Both the position numbers and the translations under genes were made by a program. Positions 24,438-33,809 of a DNA stretch of 42,714 nucleotides are shown piece by piece. Each line of letters opens with the position of its first letter. Within the stretch, counting starts at the first letter, position 1. Below the pieces are notes generated by a model that saw only the letters and a program-made list of their open reading frames with translations, was not told the origin of the DNA and made no database searches. Source of the stretch: Prolixibacteraceae bacterium UBA6029 (lineage in GTDB: Bacteria > Bacteroidota > Bacteroidia > Bacteroidales > Prolixibacteraceae); NCBI GenBank assembly GCA_002429385.1, contig DIZL01000063.1, forward strand, positions 1-42,714, written 5' to 3'.

Positions 24438-26315
24438 ATGTTACCGTTTTACGATGTAATTGTAGTAGGAGGAGGTCACGCGGGGTGTGAGGCTGCAGTT
24501 GCAGCAGCAAATTTGGGTTCAAAGACATTGTTGATTACAATGGATATGACCAAGTATGCTCAAATGTCATGCAACCCTGCTATGGGTGGAATTGCAAAAG
24601 GTCAGATTGTAAGGGAAATTGACGCATTGGGTGGATATTCAGGTATTGTAAGTGATCAGTCAAGTATTCAATTCAGAATGCTGAATCAATCCAAGGGGCC
24701 TGCCATGTGGAGTCCAAGGGCTCAGAACGACAGGGTTCGTTTTACTGAACTCTGGAGACATGTATTGGAAAAAACTCCTAATCTGGATCTTTGGCAGGAT
24801 GCTGTAATTTCACTTCATATCAAAGATAATGTAGTTAATGGTGTACGAACGAAGATAGGAGTAGACTTCTATTCCAAATCTGTGGTGTTAACCAATGGTA
24901 CTTTTCTGAATGGGTTGATGCATATTGGCCGTGCTAAAATGGAAGGTGGCCGTATCGGAGAGAGTGCTTCTTACCATATTTCGGAGCAATTGCTCGACAT
25001 AGGATTTAAAACCGGAAGACTTAAAACGGGTACGCCGGTAAGGATTGATGGACGATCCATTGATTTTTCGAAAATGGAAGAGCAGGCAGGTGATGCAACT
25101 ATTGGAAAGTTTTCTTTTTTGCCAGAAATTAAATCAACTTTAAAGCAGAAAAGTTGCTGGATTACTTACACCAATGAAACTGTTCACTCCATTTTGGAAG
25201 AAGGTTTTGCCGATTCACCCATGTATAATGGGACTATTTTGGGAACTGGCCCCCGGTATTGCCCGAGTATTGAAGCGAAGATTGTAACTTTTGCGGAAAA
25301 AACATCTCATCAGTTATTTTTAGAACCTGAAGGTGAGGATACGATAGAATATTATTTGAATGGCTTTTCTTCCTCCTTACCGTGGGACGTTCAGTTGCGT
25401 GCTTTGCAAAAAGTTTCGGGACTGGAGAATGTGAAGATTTTCAGGCCGGGCTATGCTATTGAATACGATTATTTTGATCCGACACAATTACACCATACCC
25501 TGGAGACCAAGCTGATTAAAAATCTATTTTTTGCTGGTCAGATTAATGGAACTACGGGCTATGAAGAAGCTGCCGCGCAAGGTATCATGGCAGGCATAAA
25601 TGCCCATCAGAATGTTCATGAACTTGAGCCATTTGTTCTGAACAGGGATGAAGCTTATATTGGAGTTTTGATTGATGATCTGGTTACAAAAGGGGTTGAT
25701 GAACCTTATCGTATGTTTACTTCAAGGGCTGAATATCGGATTTTATTGAGACAGGATAATGCTGATTTTCGCTTAACGGCTAAGTCCTATGAGTTAGGTT
25801 TGGCTCAAAAGGATCGTTTAGATTTGGTGTTGGAAAAGAAAATGGCAGTTGAAAGTATACTGGATTTCGTTACCAATTTCTCATTAAAACCTCAGTTTGT
25901 TAATCACATTCTTAGGGAAAAAGGTTCCTCTGAATTGAAACAGGGGGTCAAATTGATCGATATTATTATGCGTCCGCAGATCTCGATATTTGATTTGATC
26001 GAAGATATTGTTCCCTTTAAGACTTTTTTATTGAGCATTCCTGAGGGTAGATTTTCTGAAATACTGGAGTCGGCTGAAATTGCTATTAAGTATGCTGGCT
26101 ACATCGATCGTGAAAAACTGGTCGCTGATAAGTACAGACGGCTGGAGAATATTGGAATTACTGGCAAGTTTGATTTTGAAAAAATATTGACGATTAGCAC
26201 GGAAGCAAGACAAAAACTCGCTGAAATTCAACCTGATACCATAGGACAGGCCAGTCGTATTTCTGGAGTTAGTCCATCGGATATTAATGTGTTACTCGTG
26301 TTGTTAGGAAGGTAA
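24438..26315 (+). CDS. mnmG: tRNA uridine-5-carboxymethylaminomethyl modification enzyme MnmG
   Basis: With MnmE this FAD enzyme builds the cmnm5 group on wobble uridine 34 of several tRNAs. FAD motif VVGGGHAGCEAA, the MSCNPAMGGIAKGQIVREID signature, TGTFLNG-like TNGTFLNGLMHIG and the GQINGTTGYEEAAAQG block are all present. Length is 625 residues from ATG 24438. The frame also opens at TTG 24414 within the ybeY stop, but MLPFYDVIVVGGG is the normal start. The C-terminal region has the usual TSRAEYRILLRQDNAD. A parS-like site follows the stop. Confidence 0.96.
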   Translation: MLPFYDVIVVGGGHAGCEAAVAAANLGSKTLLITMDMTKYAQMSCNPAMGGIAKGQIVREIDALGGYSGIVSDQSSIQFRMLNQSKGPAMWSPRAQNDRVRFTELWRHVLEKTPNLDLWQDAVISLHIKDNVVNGVRTKIGVDFYSKSVVLTNGTFLNGLMHIGRAKMEGGRIGESASYHISEQLLDIGFKTGRLKTGTPVRIDGRSIDFSKMEEQAGDATIGKFSFLPEIKSTLKQKSCWITYTNETVHSILEEGFADSPMYNGTILGTGPRYCPSIEAKIVTFAEKTSHQLFLEPEGEDTIEYYLNGFSSSLPWDVQLRALQKVSGLENVKIFRPGYAIEYDYFDPTQLHHTLETKLIKNLFFAGQINGTTGYEEAAAQGIMAGINAHQNVHELEPFVLNRDEAYIGVLIDDLVTKGVDEPYRMFTSRAEYRILLRQDNADFRLTAKSYELGLAQKDRLDLVLEKKMAVESILDFVTNFSLKPQFVNHILREKGSSELKQGVKLIDIIMRPQISIFDLIEDIVPFKTFLLSIPEGRFSEILESAEIAIKYAGYIDREKLVADKYRRLENIGITGKFDFEKILTISTEARQKLAEIQPDTIGQASRISGVSPSDINVLLVLLGR

Positions 26316-26331
26316 TGTTCCACGTGGAACT
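26316..26331. promoter_or_regulatory. parS-like centromere site
   Basis: TGTTCCACGTGGAACT matches the known ParB target TGTTnCACGTGAAACA closely; the inner 14 bases (26317-26330) form a perfect palindrome. It starts at the base after the mnmG stop and lies 14 bases before apt. No other full copy was seen in the window, and parA/parB are not in it. A ParB role is inferred from the sequence alone. Confidence 0.65.
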
Positions 26332-26344
26332 TTAATTTATAAGT

Positions 26345-26863
26345 ATGGAGCTTAAAAAATATGTGCGTACCGTCGAAGATTATCCTATCGAAGGTATAAG
26401 TTTTAAAGATATCACAACCCTGTTTAAAGAGCCGGTGGCTTTTAAAAATGTGGTGAACCAGATCTCTGATTATTACCAGGGTAAGGGAATCACTAAAATT
26501 GTATCACTTGAATCCCGGGGATTTATTGTTGGTGGGGCACTGGCCTATTGCCTCAATGCAGGCTTTGTTCCCATTCGTAAAAAGGGGAAGTTACCATCAG
26601 AAGTGCTCAGTGAATCATATGAACTGGAGTATGGAGTTGACACAATTGAGATCCATGTGGACGCCCTCAATGAAGATGATGTAGTGCTGATTCACGACGA
26701 TTTATTGGCTACCGGTGGAACTGCTCTTGCAGCTCTTTACCTGGTTCAGCAGCTAAAAGTGAAGAAGATTTACTTCTCGTTTATCATCGATTTAACCTTT
26801 ATTCAGACGGATAAAAAGAAAGAATTAGCCAATTACGATACGCACTCCGTCATTCAATATTAG
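26345..26863 (+). CDS. apt: Adenine phosphoribosyltransferase
   Basis: This 172-residue purine salvage enzyme makes AMP from adenine and PRPP. It shows the YPIEGISFKDITTLFKEP opening, SLESRGFIVGGALAY, PIRKKGKLP and the PRPP-binding loop VVLIHDDLLATGGTALAAL. Length and order are normal. It follows mnmG after 29 bases that hold the parS-like palindrome, and precedes uvrC by 28 bases. Confidence 0.96.
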   Translation: MELKKYVRTVEDYPIEGISFKDITTLFKEPVAFKNVVNQISDYYQGKGITKIVSLESRGFIVGGALAYCLNAGFVPIRKKGKLPSEVLSESYELEYGVDTIEIHVDALNEDDVVLIHDDLLATGGTALAALYLVQQLKVKKIYFSFIIDLTFIQTDKKKELANYDTHSVIQY

Positions 26864-26891
26864 TATTATTTGTTAAAATAGAGACTTTCAC

Positions 26892-28700
26892 ATGGTATTA
26901 AAAAATGCTGAATACATTCGGTCATTAGTTTCTGCTCTTCCTGACCAGCCTGGAATATATCAGTATTTTGATTCAACCAATAAAATCATCTATGTTGGGA
27001 AGGCGAAAAATCTAAAAAAGAGGGTCTCTTCTTATTTTAACAAAAACCAGCAGAACCGTAAAACGGCAATTCTTGTAAGGAATATTGCTGACATTAAACA
27101 CATGGTTGTCGAAACGGAGCAGGATGCCCTGCTTCTTGAAAACAATCTGATCAAGAAATACCTGCCCCGTTATAATATCCGACTGAAGGATGACAAGACC
27201 TATCCGTGGATCGTAATCAAAAATGAACGATTCCCCAGGGTATTCCAAACCAGGAATGTCATTCGCGATGGGTCAACCTACTTCGGCCCGTATACCTCCA
27301 TTTTAACCGTCAGGTTTTTACTGGACCTGTTTCGCCGACTGTTTAAATTACGAAACTGCAAGTTGAATCTGTCTGAGGAGAATATCCGGCTGAAGAAGTT
27401 TAAGGTTTGTCTGGAGTATCATATGGGAAATTGCCTTGGCCCATGTGTGGGTGAAATAAAGCATGAGATTTACATGAAAAATATCGATCAAATAAAGGAG
27501 ATATTGAAAGGCAACATCTCGGGCGTGATCAAATATCTCAAGGATTTAATGCGTCAATTTGCTGAGGGATTAAAATACGAAGAGGCGGCGCTAATCAAAG
27601 AGAAACTGGAATTGCTCGAGAAATTTCAATCCAAGTCAACTGTGGTCAGTAATTCTATAAGTGATGTCGATGTTTTCACTATCGAGCAGGATGAATCCTT
27701 TGCCTATGTGAATTATCTGAAAATAATCCGTGGGGCAATCATACAGACCTATACGTTGGAAATTAAAAAGGTCCTGGATGAATCACCCAACGAACTGCTC
27801 GAATTTGCAATTATCGAAATAAGGTTGAAAATATTCAGTATTGCAAAAGAAATATTGATTCCTTTCAAGTTGGACATGGAACTTGAAGGAATAAAAATGA
27901 TTGTTCCCAAACAAGGTGATAAAAAGAAACTACTTGAACTTTCTGAACGGAATGCAAAATATTACAGGCTCGAGAAACTAAAACATCTGATTGTATCCAA
28001 AACTGAACGGAATGCAACCCGCATCCTGGAGACCATGCAAAAAGACCTTCAGTTAAAAGTGGCCCCGGTTCACATCGAATGTTTCGATAACAGTAATTTG
28101 CAGGGAACGAATCCCGTATCTTCCTGTGTCGTTTTCCGTGACACGAAACCTTCTAAAAAAGACTACCGTCATTTTAATGTAAAGTCAGTGGTTGGCCCTG
28201 ATGATTTTGCATCGATGGAAGAAGTAGTTTATAGAAGATACAAACGGTTACTGGAAGAAGAAAAATCATTACCGCAATTGATCGTTGTCGATGGAGGGAA
28301 AGGACAGCTCGGTGCCGCTTTAATCGCTTTGGAGAAATTGAATCTCCGGGGTAAAATATCCATCATTGGAATTGCAAAACGCCTGGAAGAAATTTATTTT
28401 CCTGGTGACCCTGTTCCACTGTATCTTGATAAAAATTCGGAGACACTGAAAATTATTCAGCAATTACGCGATGAGGCGCATCGGTTTGGAATTACTTTTC
28501 ACCGGAATAAACGATCGAATGAATTTATTAAATCTGATCTTGAAAATATTTCAGGAATAGGAGAGAAGACGATAACTGCCCTTTTGAAGCGTTTTAAGAG
28601 CGTTGAGAATCTGAAAAATCAAGGATACAGGCAGGTGGCTGATGAAATAGGCGATTCTAAAGCACGTTTGATCTTCGATTATTACAAGTTAAGCTATTGA
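26892..28700 (+). CDS. uvrC: Excinuclease ABC subunit C
   Basis: This 602-residue nucleotide excision repair nuclease makes the cuts on both sides of a UvrAB-marked lesion. The GIY-YIG domain is at the N-terminus (PGIYQYFD..IIYVGKAKNLKKR). A UVR motif lies near residue 235 (AALIKEKLELLEKF). The RNase H-like C-terminal nuclease has IECFDNSNLQGTNPVSSCVV and VVDGGKGQL. The helix-hairpin-helix (ISGIGEKTITALLKRF) ends the protein. It is the last gene of the plus-strand run and converges on rsgA. Confidence 0.97.
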   Translation: MVLKNAEYIRSLVSALPDQPGIYQYFDSTNKIIYVGKAKNLKKRVSSYFNKNQQNRKTAILVRNIADIKHMVVETEQDALLLENNLIKKYLPRYNIRLKDDKTYPWIVIKNERFPRVFQTRNVIRDGSTYFGPYTSILTVRFLLDLFRRLFKLRNCKLNLSEENIRLKKFKVCLEYHMGNCLGPCVGEIKHEIYMKNIDQIKEILKGNISGVIKYLKDLMRQFAEGLKYEEAALIKEKLELLEKFQSKSTVVSNSISDVDVFTIEQDESFAYVNYLKIIRGAIIQTYTLEIKKVLDESPNELLEFAIIEIRLKIFSIAKEILIPFKLDMELEGIKMIVPKQGDKKKLLELSERNAKYYRLEKLKHLIVSKTERNATRILETMQKDLQLKVAPVHIECFDNSNLQGTNPVSSCVVFRDTKPSKKDYRHFNVKSVVGPDDFASMEEVVYRRYKRLLEEEKSLPQLIVVDGGKGQLGAALIALEKLNLRGKISIIGIAKRLEEIYFPGDPVPLYLDKNSETLKIIQQLRDEAHRFGITFHRNKRSNEFIKSDLENISGIGEKTITALLKRFKSVENLKNQGYRQVADEIGDSKARLIFDYYKLSY

Positions 28701-28763
28701 AATAAAATAGCTTATACCGCACATTTTAGTGCTGTTTTTCTGACTTTTTTAAACCAATCTGGA

Positions 28764-29708
28764 TCAATTCCTGTATCTTTCTTCCCCTTCAAGCAAACCA
28801 AGGTAGGAAGTATATCTGCTTTGGGCAATTTTGCCTTCTTCCACAGATTTCTTAACCGCACATTGAGGTTCGTGTGTGTGGGTGCAATTGTAGTATTGAC
28901 ACTCATCCAAAAGTTTAAACATTTCTGGAAAATAATGTGAGATCTCTTCCTTTTCCATATCGAGAACTCCAAAACCTTTTATTCCCGGAGTATCGATAAT
29001 ATAACCTCCAAAATCTAGTTCATACATTTCCGAATTGGTTGTCGTATGTTTTCCTGAAAAGTGAGCTTCAGAGATAATGCCGGTTTTAATCATCATATGA
29101 GGTTGCAGGGAATTGATGATGGTCGATTTCCCAACACCCGAATGGCCCGAAAAGACATTGGTCTTATCAGTCATCATATTTATTAGTTCCTCGAAACCGA
29201 TATCTTCTTTTGCGGAGAGTTTTAAACAGTGGTACCCGATATTTTCATAGATCGCAATCAACGAATCCATTTCTCTGGTTTGCTCCTCATTGTAAAGATC
29301 AATTTTATTGAATATCAGGTGGCACGGAATCCTGTAGGCTTCAGCAGAAGCAAGAAACCGATCGATGAAGGTGGTCGTGGTTACAGGATATTCTATGGTT
29401 ACAATCAGGAAAGCCTGATCAATATTGGCCGCAATGATGTGTGATTCCTTGGATAGATTGGGTGACTTGCGGATTATATAATTGGTTCGTGGTAAAATTT
29501 TATGGATAAAACCTACGATTTGACTAAACTCGTTGTTGTCTTCACTCGACTCGGTTAGTTCAACATGATCGCCTACAGCAATGGGGTTGGTGCTTCGTAT
29601 CCCTTTTAATCGCAGATTTCCTTTAATCCTGCTTTCGATCAGGTTACCTTCATCGGTTTTAACAGTATACCAACTACCGGTTGATTTGATGACTATTCCT
29701 TTTTTCAA
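28764..29708 (-). CDS. rsgA: Ribosome small subunit GTPase RsgA
   Basis: This 314-residue circularly permuted GTPase checks late 30S assembly. Motif order is G4 NKID (134-137), G1 GHSGVGKS (188-195), G3 DTPG (239-242), preceded by an OB fold. The C-terminal zinc motif is C270-x4-C275-x-H277-x5-C283. The motif order and zinc finger are diagnostic. It faces uvrC tail to tail and xth head to head. Confidence 0.96.
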   Translation of the reverse strand: MKKGIVIKSTGSWYTVKTDEGNLIESRIKGNLRLKGIRSTNPIAVGDHVELTESSEDNNEFSQIVGFIHKILPRTNYIIRKSPNLSKESHIIAANIDQAFLIVTIEYPVTTTTFIDRFLASAEAYRIPCHLIFNKIDLYNEEQTREMDSLIAIYENIGYHCLKLSAKEDIGFEELINMMTDKTNVFSGHSGVGKSTIINSLQPHMMIKTGIISEAHFSGKHTTTNSEMYELDFGGYIIDTPGIKGFGVLDMEKEEISHYFPEMFKLLDECQYYNCTHTHEPQCAVKKSVEEGKIAQSRYTSYLGLLEGEERYRN

Positions 29709-29782
29709 TGGTTTTCTTTCTTTTACGTGAATTCGTTATATCTTAGCATTGTTGTTAATACGAATCAAAAGTAAGAAAAATT

Positions 29783-30550
29783 GTGAAAAGCATTTTAAGC
29801 TATAACGTGAATGGAATCAGGTCAGCCATAAACAAGGGTTTACTGGACTTTCTGGCAGAAGCAAATCCTGATATCGTGTGTTTTCAGGAAACTAAGGCTC
29901 AATTCGGGCAGATGCACGAAGATGAATTTGAAGCAATTGGCTATCATTGCAATGCGTTTTCAGCCGTAAAAAAGGGGTATAGCGGTGTGGCCATTTTTAG
30001 TAAGCAAAAGCCCGATAGGGTAATAGCAGGTATTGGAGTTCACAAATATGATTCTGAAGGTCGTGTCCTTCGGGCTGATTTTGGTGATATCACGGTTATC
30101 AATGCCTATTTCCCATCCGGTACAACAGGTGATATCAGGCAGGCGATTAAAATGGAATTCATGGTTGACTTTAAGCTATATCTGACTGAATTACGGAAAA
30201 CACGAAGCAAGCTCATTATTTCAGGCGATTTTAATATCTGCCGATTGTGGATTGATATACACAATCCCGAAAGACAACAGGGTACATCAGGATTTTTACC
30301 TGAAGAACGTGACTGGTTTGCCAGGTTTATCGGTGATGGATACGTGGATACGTTTCGTGAAATCAATCAGAAGCCTGATCAGTATTCGTGGTGGAGTTAC
30401 CGTGCCAATTCGAGGGCAAATAACAAGGGATGGCGTATAGATTACCATATTGTTACCAGTGATTTGAAAGATAAGATTGTTGATGCAGGAATATTACCCA
30501 ATGTAAGACAGTCTGATCATTGCCCTGTCTATGTTAAGATGGATTTTTAG
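29783..30550 (+). CDS. xth: Exodeoxyribonuclease III / AP endonuclease
   Basis: This 255-residue enzyme cleaves DNA at abasic sites and removes 3' blocks in base excision repair. The signature motifs are NVNGIRSA, QETKAQ, SGDFNICRLWIDIHNP, WWSYRANSRANNKGWRIDYH and the catalytic SDHCPV. The start is GTG 29783 (MKSILSYNVNG), 74 bases from the divergent rsgA start. A strong terminator follows. Confidence 0.96.
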   Translation: MKSILSYNVNGIRSAINKGLLDFLAEANPDIVCFQETKAQFGQMHEDEFEAIGYHCNAFSAVKKGYSGVAIFSKQKPDRVIAGIGVHKYDSEGRVLRADFGDITVINAYFPSGTTGDIRQAIKMEFMVDFKLYLTELRKTRSKLIISGDFNICRLWIDIHNPERQQGTSGFLPEERDWFARFIGDGYVDTFREINQKPDQYSWWSYRANSRANNKGWRIDYHIVTSDLKDKIVDAGILPNVRQSDHCPVYVKMDF

Positions 30551-30574
30551 GATATCTGCTCAGCCGGATAAAAA

Positions 30575-30606
30575 TAAAAAAGCCTTCTGATCCGGAAGGC
30601 TTTTTT
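30575..30606. terminator. Terminator between convergent xth and tdh
   Basis: AAAAAGCCTTC and GAAGGCTTTTTT form a strong stem, with A-rich and T-rich flanks on both sides, so it can work in both directions. It sits in the 74-base gap between the two convergent genes. Confidence 0.88.
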
Positions 30607-30624
30607 GTGTTATGTTTACGAAGT

Positions 30625-31653
30625 CTATTCCCAATCCAGAATAATCTTTCCGCAATTTCCTTCTTCCATGATCGTAAAGGCCTCCTGAAACCGATCAGCA
30701 GGAAAGCGATGCGTAATGACAGGGCTGATATTTAAGCCATGTGAAAGCATCATTTCCATCTGGTACCAGGTTTCGTACATTTCACGACCATATATGCCTT
30801 TGAGGGTCAGACCTTTAAAAATGAGTTTACTCCAATTGATCTGAGTTGAAGAAGGCAGTAAGCCAAGCAATGAAACTTTACCGCCATTGTACATGTTTTC
30901 GACCATATCATTGAATGCTGCTCCTGATCCGCTGCATTCGAGACCAATATCGAACCCGCCGACCATACCAAGCGATTTCATGGCATCTGCGACACTTTCG
31001 TTACGGGGGTCGATTACCTTAGTCGCGCCCATCTTCATGGCCAAATTACGACGATATTCGCTCAAATCAGTGCCAACGATGTACCGTGCTCCTGCAAACT
31101 TACACACAGCAGTCGCCATTGCCCCGATTGGACCACCGATTCCTGTGATCAGTACATCTTCGCCCAGCAAGGGAAACGACAGGGCCGTATGGGTCGCATT
31201 GCCCAAAGGATCCATAACCGACATTAATTCATCTGAAATGCGATCGTCCACTTTAAGCACATTCGAAGCCGGTACCGAAATGTATTCGGCAAAACCACCA
31301 TCACGGTTTACACCGATTCCAACCGTATGATCACAAATGTGTTGCCTGCCGCGGCGACAATTCCGGCAGAAACCACAGGAGATGTGGCCTTCAACCGTAA
31401 CACGGTCACCAAGAAAAACACGCGAAACTTCTGATCCCTTATCCACAACGATTCCCATGTATTCATGTCCAATTACCAGGGGTGTTTTTATGGTATTCTG
31501 AGCCCATTCGTCCCATTTATAGATGTGCAGATCGGTTCCGCAGATGGCTGATTTCTTAATCTTTAACAAAACATCATTGGGCCCGATAACAGGCATGGGA
31601 ACGTCTGTCATCCAAATTCCCTTTTCCGGTTTCATTTTTACAATTGCTTTCAT
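30625..31653 (-). CDS. tdh: L-threonine 3-dehydrogenase
   Basis: This 342-residue zinc alcohol-dehydrogenase family enzyme oxidises L-threonine to 2-amino-3-ketobutyrate with NAD+. Catalytic zinc ligands C38 and H63-E64 are present, as are T40 and H43 in the family motif CGTDLHIYKWDEWAQ, which marks Tdh within the family. Structural zinc cysteines are C93, C96, C99 and C107. The Rossmann motif is GIGGPIG. The kbl ligase that usually partners Tdh is not adjacent. A TCGATA-TT-TATCGA palindrome lies upstream at 31707-31720. Confidence 0.9.
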   Translation of the reverse strand: MKAIVKMKPEKGIWMTDVPMPVIGPNDVLLKIKKSAICGTDLHIYKWDEWAQNTIKTPLVIGHEYMGIVVDKGSEVSRVFLGDRVTVEGHISCGFCRNCRRGRQHICDHTVGIGVNRDGGFAEYISVPASNVLKVDDRISDELMSVMDPLGNATHTALSFPLLGEDVLITGIGGPIGAMATAVCKFAGARYIVGTDLSEYRRNLAMKMGATKVIDPRNESVADAMKSLGMVGGFDIGLECSGSGAAFNDMVENMYNGGKVSLLGLLPSSTQINWSKLIFKGLTLKGIYGREMYETWYQMEMMLSHGLNISPVITHRFPADRFQEAFTIMEEGNCGKIILDWE

Positions 31654-31972
31654 CTTTCAGTAATATGTTTTGATTTGTCTGATCGAATTGTACCCCAAAC
31701 AAAGGGTCGATATTTATCGAATATGTCTGATGGAATATGTATGCAAACTTAAGCTGATCTGAATTTAAAATAAAGAATGAAAATCATGTTTGAATCTTTC
31801 TTCAACTACTTTCAGAAACTTTTTGTCCTGAATTTGTTATCTTTAATCTTCAAATGGACACCTGCCAAAGTCGGTCGTTAAAATTCAGAAATGAACCCCC
31901 TGACTCCGGTAATCTTTTCTCTATTCATTCAGATGTTCTTCAGGAATGCACTTTTCGGACTTTCGACCTACC
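31654..31972. other. Upstream region of tdh, no gene seen
   Basis: No ORF is credible here. The palindrome TCGATATTTATCGA (31707-31720) lies about 55-70 bases before the tdh start and could be an operator. The rest is ordinary A/T-rich sequence leading into the palindromic element at 31973. Confidence 0.4.
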
Positions 31973-32130
31973 CGGAAGGTATCTGGGAGGGGTTTGGGAG
32001 GGGATCCCTTCGGATCAATTAATCTATGATTGATTTGCAACTGTATTAAGATCTCGATTTTAGTACAGTTATAGATCAGTCATAGTACAGTTATACCGAA
32101 GGAATACCCTCTCTAAACCCTTTCAATACC
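31973..32130. repeat. Nested palindromic element, copy A
   Basis: Outer arms pair a G-rich segment (GGAAGGTATCTGGGAGGGG.. ending CCCTTCGG at 32012) with CCGAAGGAATACCCTCTC.. at 32096-32130. Inside, CTATGATTGAT (32023-region) pairs with ATCAGTCATAG, and AACTGTA pairs with TACAGTT. Copy B at 38684 shares the inner sequences and the GTACAGnTATACCGAAGGA right end. It resembles a MITE or a mobile hairpin; no transposase is nearby. Confidence 0.7.
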
Positions 32131-32266
32131 AGCCCAAAGGAATACTATACCTGGATCAGGGATTGGGCTTTTCAAACCCAAAAGGGTTGTGTTATTTTAT
32201 CCAATTCATTCGAATGATAAGAGCGGTTAATTTTCGCGGGACTGAAGTGACTTTAAAGGTTGAGTT
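32131..32266. other. Region downstream of the GH32 gene with small hairpins
   Basis: AGCCCAA (32131) and TTGGGCT (32163) are complementary, and AACCC-AAAA-GGGTT follows near 32176. Either hairpin could end transcripts of the minus-strand GH32 gene; neither has a strong T-run. Confidence 0.35.
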
Positions 32267-33718
32267 TTATTTTTCTTTTGGCCAGATTGATTTCATGGGG
32301 TAGACCTCCAGCTTTTCTACAAACAGTTCTCCGCCTGTATTATAGAGCACTAAACCATCCGCATTTTCAACGGGCAAAAAACAGGAACTCATTACTACGC
32401 GTCCGTCGTTTGCAAATATTTCAATGGAACTGCGATCGAGCAGAATTTCAAGCTTGACGACTCCGTCAACAGGTTCAACGACAGCTGATTTTCCGAGACA
32501 GGTAAGGGTTTTTGCAGCCGTATTATACATGATCTCTGTCCCATTTTGCTTTTTGTCACTTCTGACCATAAACCCAAAACTATCCGTTGTCTTTACCTTA
32601 AAACTGCCAATGATATGCAAACAATCATCTTTTATGCCACGGGTCAGATTTTTATCTATTCCGGGGATCAGATTTTTATTTTCAAAGACCTCACCTTTTC
32701 CGTGGAGAAGCTCAATTTCCTTTATGGGTTTACGAATGAGCCTTACACCTTCTGTAAATTTCTTCAGCGAAAGTTCGCAAGGGAAAGTCATCTGACCCTT
32801 AAAAGGCATCCCCGGAAATTCCCCGCCTTTCATCCAGGCAATCTGAATCGTCCGGCCATCCTTCTCAGGAATATTGCTCCAGGTTTGAGTGGCATAATAG
32901 TTATTGCCGTCGTCGCCAGGCAGTTTAGGCGTTTCAGGAGTAAATTTCTGACCATCAAATGTACCGATGACATAGCTTCCATCGCCATCGAACAATACCC
33001 ATTTTTTATCATCTTCTCTTCGGTTAACAGATAGCTCAATCAGGTCGGGACATTCGAAGAACCCCGGGATATGGTTTTTCAACTCCCAGTTGATCAGGTT
33101 TTTGGATGTATAAAAGGAAACTCCCTTAAGTTTATCGTTGTTGTCTGGACGGCGATAAATGACCATAACATATTGTTTGCTTGCCTCGTGCCAGAAAACC
33201 TTCGGATCACGCGCATCATCTGTTTCATCGAAAGGGATGATGGGATTCTTTTCGTACTTCTTCCAGGTCCTGCCTTTATCATTACTGTAAGCCAGACGTT
33301 GCCCGCATTTCTGGCTGGTATAGAATAACAGCAGCGTTTTTTCATCGCCTGACTGTAACCCGGTTACATTATTCTCATCCACAAGCCCGCTACCCGAGTA
33401 TTCGGTACAGATTTCCTTGTCTTTTGAATCATTATCAGGGAATAATGCAATAGGAAGCTGCTCCCAATGCACCAGATCGGTACTCACCGCATGACCCCAA
33501 TGCATAAAGCCCCATTCGTTGCCAAAAGGATTATACTGATAAAATAAATGATATTCACCTTTATAATAAACCAATCCATTCGGATCGCCCTGCCAGTTTT
33601 TATCAGGAGAATAGTGGAACTGAGGCCGGTAGAGTTCATTATATAATTTCACAGGCTTTGTGGCAGATGCTGTAAATGAGGCAATAAAAAAAATAAGGAT
33701 CAATAAAGGAATTTTCAT
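32267..33718 (-). CDS. Secreted GH32 family fructan hydrolase (levanase/inulinase type)
   Basis: This 483-residue protein has a signal peptide (cleavage near residue 19, SFTASA). The five-bladed propeller of glycoside hydrolase 32 carries the nucleophile motif WQGDPNG (D45), the RDP motif (170-172) and the acid/base E222 in FECPDL. A C-terminal beta-sandwich (about 345-483) completes the family layout. It should release fructose from beta-fructans or sucrose outside the cytoplasm. No SusC/D pair, fructokinase or transporter is adjacent, so it is not part of a full utilisation locus. It is divergent from the T9SS peptidase gene. Confidence 0.92.
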   Translation of the reverse strand: MKIPLLILIFFIASFTASATKPVKLYNELYRPQFHYSPDKNWQGDPNGLVYYKGEYHLFYQYNPFGNEWGFMHWGHAVSTDLVHWEQLPIALFPDNDSKDKEICTEYSGSGLVDENNVTGLQSGDEKTLLLFYTSQKCGQRLAYSNDKGRTWKKYEKNPIIPFDETDDARDPKVFWHEASKQYVMVIYRRPDNNDKLKGVSFYTSKNLINWELKNHIPGFFECPDLIELSVNRREDDKKWVLFDGDGSYVIGTFDGQKFTPETPKLPGDDGNNYYATQTWSNIPEKDGRTIQIAWMKGGEFPGMPFKGQMTFPCELSLKKFTEGVRLIRKPIKEIELLHGKGEVFENKNLIPGIDKNLTRGIKDDCLHIIGSFKVKTTDSFGFMVRSDKKQNGTEIMYNTAAKTLTCLGKSAVVEPVDGVVKLEILLDRSSIEIFANDGRVVMSSCFLPVENADGLVLYNTGGELFVEKLEVYPMKSIWPKEK

Positions 33719-33782
33719 GGCTGAATTGTTACTGTGATTGTACTTCAGGCAAATATAGATTAATAATTGTGATATATTCTGT

Positions 33783-33790
33783 TACTTTTG
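33783..33790 (+). promoter_or_regulatory. -7 promoter element of the T9SS metallopeptidase gene
   Basis: TACTTTTG matches TAnnTTTG and lies 20 bases ahead of the ATG at 33810. The -33 element is not clear; a TTG lies only 13 bases upstream. Confidence 0.5.
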
Positions 33791-33809
33791 AAATCAAATA
33801 ATATTGAAT

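Noticed and set aside
28712..28972. Minus-strand 86-codon frame overlapping the rsgA end
   Set aside because: It is out of frame with RsgA and covers its zinc-finger codons; RsgA is unambiguous.
32546..33034. Plus-strand open frame of 162 codons opposite the GH32 gene
   Set aside because: It lies fully inside a gene with clear catalytic motifs on the other strand.
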